Below, piece by piece: positions 1 to 13,230 of a stretch of 64,000 nucleotides of DNA (the first letter of the stretch is position 1; the number at the start of each line of letters is the position of its first letter). Under the pieces are notes generated by a model, which saw nothing but the letters and a program-made list of their open reading frames with translations, did not search any database and was not told where the DNA came from. Source of the DNA: Stachybotrys elegans (lineage: Eukaryota; Ascomycota; Sordariomycetes; Hypocreales; Stachybotryaceae); assembly GCA_020746835.1 (NCBI GenBank), contig JAGPNK010000004.1, positions 558,001 to 622,000 of the forward strand. Reading direction: 5' to 3'. Made by a program: the position numbers and the translations under genes.

Positions 1-3000
1 GCACAATATATCAAAAAACTAAAGACACCCCCTAAGGCAGGATACTAGGGCATAGGGCATAAAGTCCTATACATATATAACAACGATAATAAAGAGCAAG
101 AACTTATTATACAAGTACAGGTTAATAGATAATAGCTTATAGCATTTTTAAACTGTAGAGCACAGAAGAACTATATCAGCCCTAAGGCCATGAACAGGCT
201 TAAGCTACCATGGAAGTCAATATAAGAAACCACTATCCAAGACACTAATAGAAACGCCCTGCTAGGAGAAGGTATTATAGAAGAGATTGATCACCTCTAT
301 CTACAAGTTGCAAATAGCAATATATATATATATACCTATATTAGGAAATTCTAAATAGCAGATATACTCTTAAGATACAAATGGTTTAAGAAGCATAACC
401 TATAGATTAACTAGGAAACTGGCCAGGTAGAATCACTCAGGCAAACCATGCCTAACTGTACTAAAGCAGACTTAGAGAGATCTTAACCTTTTACCAAATG
501 ACTAGGAGAAGGTAGGTAGAGAATGAAATTCTTACTACCCCTATAAGGGATAGTGCATAAGTAGATATAAGGACAAAGGTGACAAGTAAATTATATTGTG
601 TGCCAAATGATATAGTAGTTTAAGAAGCTTAATAAGGACCTTAAAGAAATAAGGCAGGAAGTGACCGAGAGAAAAGAGAGACTAAAGAATATACTAACGC
701 AATATTACAGATATAGAAAGCTCTTTAATAAGGAAGTCAAAGGAGGACTACCACAACACTCTAAATAGAATCACAAGATTAATATTATTGATAGAAAATA
801 GCTACACTCTAATAAGCTATATACCCTCAATGTAAGGCAGGAAGAAGCACTTAAAGAATACTTAGAATGGATGCTATACTAAGGAAAGGTCTAAGTGTCT
901 AAATTATCAGCTGGATACCCAGTTATGTTTATACCTAAGAAAGATAGCGGGTTATAACTAGTTGTTAACTATAGATAGCTTAATGCTATTACTATTAAAG
1001 ATAGGATACTACTGTCTCTAATAGGGGAAATAAGGGACAGACTATATGGAAAAATGATCTTTACTGCGCTAGACCTTACGTTAGTATACAATTAGATCTG
1101 AATGAAAGAAGGATACAAGTGGAAGATAGCATTCAGGACAAAGTACAGGCTTTATAAGTACCTTACTATACCACAGAGACTGACCAATGTACCCGTGATG
1201 TTCTAACAAATGATTATATATATCTTAAGAGAACACCTTGACATTTTTGTTATATACTATCTTGACAATGTATTAATCTTTTCTAATAATGAGAAAGAGC
1301 ATGAAGGACATGTATACAAGGTGTTATAGCTTCTCAAGAATACACGATTACTGGTTAACCCCCTTAAAAGCAAGTTCTATAAAAAGAAAGTGGCCTTTCT
1401 AGAATATATCATCTTGTATAATAAGATCTAAATAGACCTAAGGAAGATTGTAGTAATTAAGGACTGAAAACCCCTAATAAACGTTACTAAAGTATAATCC
1501 TTTGTTAGCTTAGTAAACTACTACTAACAGTTCATTAAGAATTTTGGGAAGATTGCTATACCTCTTACAAACATTACATAGAAAGGACTTAAATTCTAGT
1601 AGACAGAGAAACAATAGAAAGCCTTTGAATAGATTAAGGATGCTATTACTAGCGAACCTGTACTAAGGACTTTTAACCCTAAATAAGAAATCAAACTTAA
1701 GACAGACTTATCTAACTTTGCAAATAGAGCGTAAATTGGTTAGAGGGATAACAAAGAGAACCTATACCCTATTGCATTTTAGTTATACAAACTGCATAGA
1801 GTGGAACTCAACTATCTAACATATAATAAGGAATTCCTAGTAATAGTAGGAGCTCTTAGAGAATTCAAGCACTACTGTATAGGTAGCAAACACTAGATTA
1901 AAATCTTTATAGATTATAAAAACATTACTTACTTTACCACTACTTAGAAGTTAAGCAAGTGACAACTTGGTTATATAGAATACCTTGCCCAATTCAATTA
2001 CATCATCATTTATTGCAAAGAAACAGAGAATAGAAGAGCAGACACTATTAGTAGAAGACTAGATCTCAACGATAGACAGCCTATTATTAATAAATAACTT
2101 TTAGAAAAAACTCTAGAAGAATACTTATAACAGACTAGAGTCATAAGAATAGGGAATATATAACTGAGGGAATAATACCTTAAAATGATCTAGAGAGTTA
2201 TTATAGAATGGCATTTCAGGGATTTCAAAGAACAAGACGCTATTATAGGAACTAAATAGGCCATATATAAAGGGAAGGTCTACTTACTGGATGAAGTGGA
2301 ATATAAAATTATTAATAACTACCATGTTACTAACTATTATAACCCTAACAAAACAATAATATAAGTCAAAAAACTCTATAGCTCTAATACCCTTAATATA
2401 GTTCTAAAGGAGTAAATGAAAAAATATAGATCCTATAACATGAGTATTACGAATGTTTTTAAGACAGTATACCCACTATTACAAAGGATTAAGGAACATA
2501 ATAACAGTATAGACAACAATAAATAAACGTTATATTACTAAGTGCCAGATAATATTAGGGACAATTTCATCTAGTATATATATGAATTGCCTATATACAG
2601 ACACTAGGGAGTTACAAAAACCCTAGAATAAATCAAGTGAAACTATGAGTTCTCTAACATAAAGAAACATATTAAATGTGTTCTTGTATAATGTAACATC
2701 TGCAATAAGGCTAAATCATGATAATATAAGCCTTATAGAGAATTACAATCTCTTTAAATACCACTCTAACCATAGGAGTTAATATCCATGGATTTTATTG
2801 TCAAACTACCAATATCACGAGACCCCATGACAGGACATGCTTACAATAGCATTCTAGTTATTATTAATAGACTTATAAAGTTCTATCTCTACATTCCTTA
2901 CAATAAGTCAACAGATATAGAAGAATTTTTATATATTTTTCTATAATATATTATTGCTACCTATGGATTACTATTAGATATTATTATAGATAGAGAAACG

Positions 3001-3469
3001 CTATTTTTTTTACAGTTCTAGTAATACCTTATGGCATGAATTAGCCTAAACCATAAGCTTAGCATAGTATAGAGACCATAAGTGAATAGATAGACCAAAT
3101 GCATGAACCAGACACTTAAAGTATACCTACAATACTATATTAACTATAAGCAAGACAATTGGGTAGAGAAATTACCTATGGCATAATTTATGTATAATAC
3201 ATTAGTTAATAAGACTACTAAGCTTACACCAGCCTATATAAACTTTGGATTCATACCCAATGCCTATAGAGAATGCAGGGAAGAACCCCTAGTACCCAAG
3301 GCAATACTAAAGTTAGACAACCTAAAGAACCTACATAAGTAGCTTTAAATAGAAATTCTCTTTATATAAAAACAAATGAAAGAACACTATAATAAGAAAT
3401 AGTTAAAGGGACCAACCTTCTAGGAAAGAGATATAGTTTACTTTACTATAAAAAATATTAATATAAAAC
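1..3469 (+). mobile_element. Ty3/Gypsy chromovirus, host copy, left part (RIP-degraded pol)
   Basis: This stretch aligns base for base with 6526-9994 of the intact copy downstream, so the window starts inside the pol gene of an older element. Frames recognisable despite many stops include reverse transcriptase, whose YxDD motif near 1250 now reads YLDN, RNase H, and integrase (near 2700-2810 the CNKAKS and MDFIVKLP segments are readable). Nearly all differences between copies are C/T or G/A transitions, as RIP produces. The copy is interrupted at 3469 by insertion of a second element and resumes at 11409. No intact reading frame survives. Confidence 0.9.
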
Positions 3470-3816
3470 TGTTACGATGTAACAACCGTACAGGTCACAT
3501 GACAGGTCACGTGACCTGTGGAGAACCGAGGATCCACTGGACCAACCAGTCCGAAGTAAGTCCCAGTCCTAGATTAATAGTCCTGCTAAACAGCCAGTCC
3601 ATATAGTATATAGATAGGAGGATTCTATATTATATGCCTAGCTAGAAGCCTACTAACTATTAATACAACTTAGTTACCTTAACTACTATATACATTAAGT
3701 ATTCAACTATTACTAGATGTAATATATACTTAACGGTATATATACCCTGACTGCTTTACTAATAACTAACCCTAATACAATTAGACTTAGTTATAGTTAG
3801 GAACCTAACTGTTATA
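3470..3816 (+). repeat. 5' LTR of nested chromovirus
   Basis: 347-bp terminal repeat matching 11055-11403 and 12471-12819. It begins TGT and ends GTTATA (GTTACA before RIP, as seen in the third LTR). Compared with the other two copies it lacks 2 bp near its start. It is preceded by the target duplication AAAAC. Confidence 0.9.
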
Positions 3817-3827
3817 TGTTAATAGCT
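3817..3827 (+). other. Primer-binding site, probably self-priming
   Basis: The 11 bases directly after the 5' LTR, TGTTAATAGCT, are complementary to an 11-base site inside the LTR (11242-11252, AGCTATTAATA; 3655-3665 in LTR1), apart from one or two transition mismatches that RIP would explain. Tf1-type elements are known to prime reverse transcription with the first 11 bases of their own RNA; the position right at the LTR edge fits. This predicts transcription starting near 3655. Inference. Confidence 0.5.
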
Positions 3828-5714
3828 TTTGTTCAGACGGTTACTGTGTACCCTTGAGCAATACTCTTGAAAATGCATATGTTAGCTCGATTAACTAATA
3901 ATAAGATAGCTAACATACCCCCTAGTAACATGGAGCTCCAAGCTAAGATTTAAATGTTTAAAAACCACTTTAATAATATAGGCACTAGAGGAAGACTAAC
4001 CCAAGAAGACTAAAACAACATTGCAGCCATACAAGCCACAATCAATACACTTATACAGTAGAACAACACCTTGAACAAATAAAACAGGATTCTACTAGGA
4101 TATATTAATGTCTATAATCTCGCTACCAATACTGCCTATATTATGGCCAGTAAGGTAGCTATAACTAGAAGTAGATAAAGAGCCCACAAAGAAGGGTTTA
4201 TCCTTAAGATCAATAAACTAGATAAGTTTAACAGCAACCCTGCTAAAATCCAAGACTTCTTTAGATAACTCAAAATCTATTTTACCTACTTCCCAATAAC
4301 CCTTAGAACTAGTAAGGCCAAGATTAATTTCACTATCACTTGCCTAGAAGGAAATACTAAGAAAATATTTACTCTAGTCCTATAGGACTAATGCCTGTAC
4401 TTAGCGAAAGCTAAAGATAATAAAAACATACAGAAGGACAAGATAGTAGATACCTTTAAAAACTTTAGTGGGTTTAAGATATAGATTAAGAACTTATTTA
4501 GTATTATTAATAAAAAGCAATAAGCTACTGCTAAACTTAAGAGCCTCTATTAAACCAAGTTAGCTACCTTATATATCGTGAAAATTCACTAGCTAGGGTC
4601 AATTCTAGAGTGGGACAAAGAAGTTATTATTAACTTCATCTACATAAAGCTAAAAGATAAGATTAAGAACAAACTTGCTAAGATAGTAGAGCTACCAAAT
4701 ACTATAGCTAAATATACTACTATAGCCATCTAAATTAATAAATGTCTCTATTAATAAGACTAGGAAAAGAAACACATAACTAGTAATGGCAAAAAAACCA
4801 GCTATCCTACAAACCAGAGAAAGAAGCAATAAAAAGGATACTCCACTGTATACAGAATGCATACAGAAGCCATAAACACTAGCATTAGTGCTATACAGTA
4901 GAAAAACAACATTACCTACTACAACTATAGTAAAAAGGGCTACATTCAGAGAAACTATTTAGAGCCAACCCAAAATAAGTTCTAGATAGGAATACTTAAA
5001 AGAGAAGGATTTAGAGGAATAGATAAGAAAGAATACATATACTTTATACTATTCCCTAATAAAGGAAATACCAGTGTTAGGACTATAATATACACTGTGG
5101 CAGTTATTATATATAATGAAGAGGAGCTATAATTCCATAGACTTATAACCCTATTGGATTAGGATAACTATGAAGCTGTGTGGAAGGATAACTTTAACCC
5201 TACCAAATGGAACAAACTCTATAATAGAGAACTCAAACATAGATATACACCCAAGAAACATTTCAACAAGAAAGGACTCTACTAGAGACCAGAGAATTAG
5301 AAGTACTAGACACCTAAGCTTATCTTTATAGAAAAAAAGAACCCCCATACCTTAGTTAGATAGAGCCACTACAAAGATAATAACTATAAACTTCACAAAT
5401 ACAAAAAGTATTATTACTTTAGATATCATTATATACTATAACTATAAAACCAGTTTAAAGAAGCATAGTTAAATAACTTTAATCTAAATTAATAGACAGT
5501 TAGCTACATTTAGAATCCACACAAAGGATAACTCCAAGCAGATAAAGCCATTAAATGAGAACCTCTTAGATCCCCACAAGAGATTGTTAAAACCTACTGG
5601 AATTCTATAGACAATCTCTAAATACCACAAGACATCTAACAAGCATAGAAGGCCCTAGAAAAGCAAAATAAGAAGCAATAAGAGTGAAGACTTATACAAA
5701 ATACAATTATTGCC

Positions 5715-5981
5715 ATGATGTTACACAACCAGGACAGGAATCCCATTGACAATATCCCCGTGCAATCCCAACAAGCAAGCCAATTACAGCAAGTAAAACA
5801 ACTTATAAAAAGAACCCAAACGCATTGCCAGAATCAAGGGATTATATACCTATACCTTACTTACACTAAGTATAACATTACGGTAGGACTTAGGCTAGAT
5901 ATCTCAGAGAATAACATTATTAGCAACAAAAACCACAAACAGCCTATAGAGTTAATAGAGAAAAGAATCCAAAACACATAA
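5715..5981 (+). pseudogene. Remnant reading frame between gag and pol of the chromovirus
   Basis: An 88-codon open stretch survives by chance in the gag-pol junction region. It is Gln/Asn-rich and continues into stop-laden sequence on both sides. I read it as a leftover of the protease-containing start of pol, not as an independent gene. Confidence 0.4.
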
Positions 5982-8900
5982 TCTAACTAGAATAGTAAGA
6001 AAGTATAGAAGGCACTATAAAACTCACATAGTATATAGACACAACTAATACATTGTCTTAAAGAGGTAGAAACAGAGCAGGCCATTAAAGCACTTAACAG
6101 TGTTATTAGAGAATAAAACCCTAATAACAATAGATTCTATATTCATAGAGTAAAGATAGTCTAAGCTCTAGATAAATAGACAAGACAGGGATGGGCAGCA
6201 GGAGATATCCCTATTGCCTATAGAGATTACCTAGACCATGATAAGGTCTCTTGGATATTATGCTACATACACTTATGCAAGACATATAGCAAGAACAAAT
6301 TTAGAAATAACTGTTTCCCCACCAAGATTACAACCATCCCAGTACCTGGATACTACCTACATTAAGATCTCAAGAACTATTAGGTAATAAGGGAATGGTT
6401 GTATAACCTGTTTATCCTTAAATAAAAGGACAAGAAGTATAGTAGCCAGTATATAAGGGCACTAAACCATAATAACTATCTATATAAAGAATGCAAAATA
6501 CATATATAAGCCAAAGTCATAGACTAGCATAATACATTAAAAAACTAGAGACGCCCCCTAAGGCAGAACACTAGGACGCAAGGCATAAGGTCCTATACAT
6601 ATATAATAATAATAATAAAGAGTAAGAACTTATTATATAAGTATGGGTTAATAGACAATAGCTTATAGCATTTCTGGACTATAGAGTGTAAAAAAATTAC
6701 ATTAGCCCTAAGGCTGTAAACAGGCTTAAGCTACTATGGAAATCAATATAGGAAACCACCATTCAAGATACTAACAGAAACACCCTACTAGGAGAAGGCA
6801 TTATAGAAGAGATTAATTACCTCTATCTACAAGTTATAAACAGTGATATATACATACACGCCTATGTTAGGAAATTCCAAATGGCAGACATACTCTTAGA
6901 ATATAAATGGTTTAAAAAGCATAATCTATAGATTAACTGAGAAACTGGCTAGGTAGAATTGCTTAAGTGAACCATATCTAGCTATACTAAAGCAGACTTA
7001 GAAAGATCTTAACCTTCTACCAAATAACCAGAAGAAGGCAGGTAAAGAATAGAATTCTTACTACCCCTACAAGGGATAGCATATAAATAGATACAAGGGC
7101 AAAGGCAATGAGTAAATCACATTATATACTAAATAATATAATAGTTTAAAGAACTTAGCAAAGACCTTAAGAAAATAAAGCAGGGAGTAATAGAAAGGAA
7201 GGAAAGACTAAAGAATATACTAATACAGTACTATAAGTATAGGAAGCTCTTCAATAAGAAAGTTAAAGGAAGACTACCATAATACTCTGAATGGAACCAC
7301 AAGATTAACATTATTAATGGGAAGTAACCACACTCTAATAAACTATATACCCTTAATGTAAAACAGAAAGAAACACTTAAAAAGTACCTAGAATAGATAC
7401 TATATCAAGAAAAGATCCAAGTATCTAAATCATTAGCCAGATACCCAGTCATATTTATACCTAAAAAGGATAGAGAACTACAACTAGTTGTCAACTACCA
7501 ATAGCTTAACGCCATTACCATCAAGGATAGAATACCATTACCCCTAATAGAAGAAATAAGAGATAGACTATATGGCAAAACGATTTTCATTGCACTAGAC
7601 CTTACATTAGCCTACAATCAGATCTAAATAAAAGAAAGATACAAGTGGAAGATAGCATTTAAAACAAAGTATAGACTTTACAAGTACCTCACTATATTAC
7701 AAAGATTAACCAACACGCCTATAACATTCCAATGAATAATCACACACATTCTAAGGGAATACCTTAATATCTTTGTTATTTATTATCTTAATAATGTACT
7801 GATCTTCTTAAATAATAAAGAGAAGTATAAAAAGTATATACATAAGGTACTATAACTCCTTAAAGACACACAACTACTAGTCAACCCCTTTAAGAGTAAA
7901 TTCCACAAAAAGAAAGTAGCCTTCCTAGAATATATTATCTTATATAATAAGATCTAGATAAACCTAAAGAAGATTGTAGTAATTAAGGACTAAAAACCTC
8001 TAACAAATATTACAGAAGTATAATCCTTTGTTAGCCTAGCAAATTACTACTGACAGTTTATTAAGAACTTTAGGAAGATTACTACCTCTCTTATAAACAT
8101 TATATAAAAAGGACTTAAGTTCCAATAGATAGAGAAACAACAAGGAGCCTTTAAATAAATTAAGGATACTATTACTAGCAAACCTATACTAAGGACTTTT
8201 AACCCTGAATAAGAAATCAAACTTGAGATAGACTTATCTAACTTTATAAATAGAGTGCAAATCGGCTAGAGAGATAATAAAGGGAACCTACACCCTATTG
8301 CATTTTGGTTATACAAACTATATAGAGCGGAGCTCAACTACCTAACATATAACAAGGAATTTCTAGCAATAGTAGAAGCTCTTAGAGAATTCAAGTACTA
8401 CTACATAGGCAGCAAACACTAGATTAAGATTTTTATAGATTACAAGAATATCGCTTACTTTGCCACCACTTAAAAATTAAGCAAGTAATAACTTAGTTAT
8501 ATAGAGTACCTTGCCTAATTTAACTATATTATTATCTATTACAAGGGAATAGAGAACGGAAGAGTAGACACTATCAGTCAGAGACTAGATCTCAACGATA
8601 AACAGCCTATCATTAATAAATAACTCCTGGAAAAGACTCTAGAAGAACACTTATAACAGACCAGAGTTACAAAGATAGGAAACACACAACTAAAGGAACA
8701 ATACCTTAAGATAATCTAGAGGATTATTATAGGGTGGTATTTTAGGGATTTTAAAGAACAAAACACTATTACAAGGACTAAATAGGCTACACACAGAGAG
8801 AAGGTCTACTTACTAGATAAAGTGGAACATAAGATCATTAATAACTACTATATTGCCAACCATTATAACCCTAACAAAATAATAACATAGGTCAAATAGC

Positions 8901-10659
8901 TTTATAGCTCTAACACTCTTAATATAGCCCTAAAGGAACAAATAAAGAAATGCTAATCCTATAACATAAGTATTATAAATGTCTTTAAGATAGTATACCT
9001 ACTATTATAAAGAATCAAAGAGCATAACAATAGTATAGACAATAGCAAATAAACATTACACTACCAAGTGCCAGATGATGTTAGGGACAACTTTATCCAA
9101 TATATGCATGAATTGCCTATACATAGATATCAGGGAGTTACAAGAACCCTAGAGCAAATCAAATGGAACTATGAGTTCCCTAATATAAAGAAATATATTA
9201 AATGTGTTCTTACACAATGTAATATCTGCAATAAGGCTAAATCATGATAATACAAGCCTTACAGAGAATTACAACCTCTCTAAGTACTACTCTAACTATA
9301 GGAGTTAATATCTATGGATTTCATTGTTAAACTACTAGTATCACGAGACCCCGCAATAGAGCATGCCTACAATAGCATCCTAGTCATTATTAATAGACTT
9401 ACAAAGTTCTATCTTTACATTTCTTATAATAAATTAACAGATACAGAGGAATTTTTATATATCTTCCTATAACACATTGTTACTATCTATAGATTACTAC
9501 TGGACATTATTATAGATAGAGAAATGCCATTCTTCTTACAGTTCTAGCAATATCTTATAGCATAACTTGGCCTAAACCACAAGCTTAGCACAGTATAGAG
9601 ACCACAAGTGGACAGACAGACTAAATATATAAACCAAACACTTAAAGCATACCTACAATACTACATTAACTATAAGCAAGATAACTAGGTAGAGAAGTTA
9701 CCCATGGTATAACTTGTATATAATATATTAGTTAACAAGACCACTAAGCTCATACTAGCTTATACAAACTTTGGATTTACACCTAATGCCTACTGAGAAC
9801 GTAGGGAAGGACCTCTAGTACCCAAGGCTATACTTAAGTTAGATGACTTAAAGAACCTGTACAAGCAGCTTTAAATAGAAATTCTCTTTATATAGGAACA
9901 AATAAAGGAACACTACAATAGAAAACGGTTAAAGGGACTAACTTTCTAGAAGGGAGATATAGTTTACCTTGCCATAAAAAACATCAATATAAAATGATTA
10001 AATAAAAAACTTAATTACTGCTATATTGGACCATTCCTAGTCAAGAAGTGTATCTCTGACAATAACTATGAGCTTAATCTACTAGACAAGGTATAGCTGT
10101 ATCCAATTTTCTACATTTCACTGTTAAAATCTGTAGAAGGAACCATCCACATTAGAAAGGCACACATTAATAAAGCCACCCTAGAATAAAAATGGGAGGT
10201 TAAAAAGATCCTTAACTATAAAAAAAACAAAAAAACAGGAAATCAGTGGAAATACCTTGTTAAATAGAAGAACTATAAGGAATTAGAAAACACATAGGAG
10301 CCACCTAAACACCTGTCCTACGCCTAGAAGGAAATTCAGCAGTACTATTAATAAGTAAAGAAAATACATCCTATAGGTTAGAACTAAGCCTAAAAGAAGA
10401 TTAATTGATATTATTAGGAATATCTATTGCCTGTAACTCCTCTACTAAGTAAGACTTATAAGTGTCTAAAGACAGGAGGATACTATTATTCTTGTCTAAT
10501 TGGGCAATGCTACAATAGATTGCAGTCTTACAATGGGAATATACATTTGCATGAATTTTTTAGATCCAGGACAAACGCACAGTAGCTGTAGCCATATAGG
10601 CCTAAAGTATAGAAAGTTTATCTAACAAACACAACAAATTATCACTGGCAGAATTTTCT

Positions 10660-10869
10660 TTATAAGACAGGCAGGCCTTGTGAGAATTCAAGGATTGCAC
10701 TAGGAATGCAGTTAGTTAAGAAGAAAGCACAAGGGAAGAAAGATATATAAGCTAAGGCCACTAAAATACTATTACAACAGACCTTTCGCAACACACACTT
10801 ATAACAACGCTCTGTATTCTCAACCATAACGCAGCAATAACTATAGGAGAAGCACTGTATACATGGCAT
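10660..10869 (-). CDS. Antisense Cys-rich ORF in the 3' region of the chromovirus
   Basis: A 69-codon ORF runs against the retroelement between the chromodomain and the 3' LTR. Its first half has a paired-cysteine pattern (CIQC, then CC, CYKC and CC, residues 3-32) resembling a small zinc-binding module; the second half is hydrophobic. It is one of the very few frames in the element not broken by RIP stops. The equivalent stretch in the neighbouring copy (about 12080-12290) has lost the start codon (ATG to ATA). Function unknown; it could be chance, but the cysteine spacing makes me keep it. Confidence 0.4.
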   Translation of the reverse strand: MPCIQCFSYSYCCVMVENTERCYKCVLRKVCCNSILVALAYISFFPCAFFLTNCIPSAILEFSQGLPVL

Positions 10870-11054
10870 ATCTATATTGCAACTAGCGAGAAGAATAGAT
10901 TCTACAAGTATTTAGACCTTATAACATTTGTAAGTACTGTATGATATAGTTAGCCTTAGGAGTAAAAAGGATAAAGGGAATAAAGCACTAATAGAACAGG
11001 GGTAGACAGGCCTTTTATATGGTCTTAGGACAAAAGACTACTAAGAAGGGGCAT

Positions 11055-11403
11055 TGTATTATAATATAACAACTGCATAGGTTATATAATAGGTTATATA
11101 ACCTATAGAGGACCAAGGATCCACTGGACCAACCAGTCTAGAGCAAGTCCCAGTCCTGGATTAATGGTCCTACTAAACGGCTGGTCTATATAGTATATAG
11201 ATAGGAGGATTCTATGTTATATGTCTAGCTAGAAGCCTACCAGCTATTAATATAACTTAGTTACCTTAACTACTGTATATATTAAGTATTTAACCATTAC
11301 CAGACGTAATATACACTTAACAGTATATATGCCCTGACTGCTCTACTAATAACTAACCCCGATACAATTGGACTTAGTCATAGTTAAGAACCCGACCGTT
11401 ATA
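11055..11403 (+). repeat. 3' LTR of nested chromovirus
   Basis: 349-bp copy of the LTR, about 85-90% like the 5' LTR by eye, with differences almost all transitions. It is followed by the target duplication AAAAC at 11404-11408. Confidence 0.9.
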
Positions 11404-11408
11404 AAAAC

Positions 11409-12819
11409 AACCCAATAAAAAACTTAATTACCACTACATTAAACTATTTCTAGTCAAAAAACACATCTCAAATAATAACTATAAGCTTGACCTACCAAAC
11501 AAAATACAACTACACTTAATCTTTTACATTTCACTATTAGAACCTACAGAAGGAACCATTTATATTAAAAAGGTATATATTAATAAAGCTGCCCTAGAGT
11601 GAGAATAGGAGGTTGAAAAGATCCTTGACTATAAAAAGAATATAAAAACAGAAAACCAGTAGAAATATCTTGTTAAGTGGAAAAATTACAGTGAATTAGA
11701 AAATATATAGGAGCTACCTAAACACCTGTCTCACGCCCAGAAGGAGATTCAGCAGTACTATTAACAAGTAAAGGAAATACATTCTATAGGTTAGGACTAA
11801 GCCTAAAGAAAGACCAATTAATATCATTAGGAATACCCATTGCCTGTAACTCCTCTACTAAGTGAGACTTATAAGTGTCTAAAGACAGAAGAATACTATC
11901 ATTCTTATCCAACTAGACAATACTATAATAGATTGCAGTCTTACAATGGGAATGCACATTTATATGAATTTTTTAGATCTAGGACAAATATGTGGTAGTT
12001 ATAGCTATATAGGCCTAAAGTGTGGAAAGTTTATCTAATAAACGTAATAAATTATTGCTAGTGGAATTTTCCTTACAAGACAGGTAGACCTTATGAGAAT
12101 TCAAGGATTATACTAGAAGTATAGTTAGTTAAGAAGAAAGCATAAGGAAATAAGAAAGATATATAAGCCAAGGCTACCAAAATACTATTACAATAGACCT
12201 TTTATAACACACACTTATAATAATGCCCTATGTTCTTAACTATAATGTAGTAATAACTATAGAAGAAGCACTATATATACGGTATATCTACATTGTAATT
12301 AGCAAGAAGAATAGATTCTATAAGTATTTAGACCTTATAACATTTATAAGTACTATATAATATAGTTAGCCTTAGGAGAAAAAAGGACAAGAGAATAAGG
12401 CACTAACAAAATAGAGGCAGGCAGGCCTCTTATATAGTCTTAGAATAAAAAGACTACCAAGGAGAGGCATTGTATTACAATATAACAACTGCATAAATTA
12501 CATAATAGGTTACATAACCTATAGAGAACTAAGGATCCACTAGACTGACTGGTCTGGAGCAAGTCCCGGTCCTGGATTAATAGTCCTGCTAGACAGCCAG
12601 TCTATGTAATATATAGATAGAAGGATTCTACATAGTGTGCCTAGCTAGAAGCCTACTAGCTATTAATATAACTTGGTTACCTTGACTACTGTATATATTA
12701 AGTATTTAACTATTACCAGACATAATATACACTCAATAGTATATACACCCTGACTGCTCTACTAACAACTAACCCTGACACAATCAGACTTAGTTATAGT
12801 TAGGAACCCGACCGTTACA
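11409..12819 (+). mobile_element. Ty3/Gypsy chromovirus, host copy, right part with its 3' LTR
   Basis: Continuation of the element interrupted at 3469. It starts at the position equivalent to 9995 of the intact copy and contains the degraded integrase C-terminus, the chromodomain (near 11600-11730), the 3' region and an LTR at 12471-12819 ending GTTACA. Joining 3469 to 11409 restores the alignment with the intact copy without a gap, which shows that the middle element landed in this one. Confidence 0.9.
12471..12819 (+). repeat. 3' LTR of host chromovirus copy
   Basis: Third 349-bp copy of the same LTR. It retains the least degraded terminus (GTTACA), so TGT...ACA is the likely original end pair. 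Confidence 0.88.
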
Positions 12820-13230
12820 CCTTAGAGATAGGCCTTAATAGGCTAGCATATTACTTTAGTAAAGAGAGGTAAAGGGCTTTCTTAATATTAAGTGTTTTAG
12901 ACTGTATAAGGCCTAGATAATGTTTAATATATCCTTAACCTATGGATGGAAAACCCTACTTGTTAATCATGCTACTATTAGCCTATTTATGACTGTATTT
13001 ATAACTGTGGTCTCTATAGCTATAAGAGAGACATTTTCTGTATAGTTGAAGCCTTAATGTAGTCCCTAAGATATAGATAATCGAGTGTATCTATAGAAGG
13101 GTTAGACCTACTATATAACAGGCAATTAGGCATTTACATAACCTATTCGACCTTAGCATAGCTAGAAGAGAACACTTACTATCCCCCCTTAAGTAGCCTT
13201 TGCTCTATACTTAAAGGGGGATTAATATAT
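12820..13230. other. Intergenic, moderately AT-rich, no gene seen
   Basis: Transition between the retroelement and the AT-rich block. There is no reading frame or recognisable domain. A short imperfect stem (CCCCCTTAAGTA with TACTTAAAGGGGG, about 13183-13218) lies near its end and may mark the edge of another degraded repeat. Confidence 0.5.

Larger units (their letters stand above)
3470..11403 (+). mobile_element. Ty3/Gypsy chromovirus, complete but RIP-inactivated, nested copy
   Basis: A 7.9-kb element bounded by two LTRs of about 348 bp and flanked by the 5-bp target duplication AAAAC (3465-3469 and 11404-11408). The order is 5' LTR, gag, protease/RT/RNase H, integrase, chromodomain, 3' non-coding region with an antisense Cys-rich ORF, and 3' LTR. 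Gag probably began at 3930; near 4915-4944 a CCHC zinc knuckle has lost Cys and His positions to Tyr through G-to-A or C-to-T changes. The RT YxDD box near 7785 reads YLNN. The chromodomain lies near 10190-10320. Gene order and chromodomain place it with Tf1/sushi-type chromoviruses. Stop codons in every frame show it is dead. Confidence 0.92.

Noticed and set aside
3465..11408. Three independent chromovirus insertions
   Set aside because: The target duplication and the alignment of 1-3469 plus 11409-12819 with the middle copy show only two elements, one inside the other.
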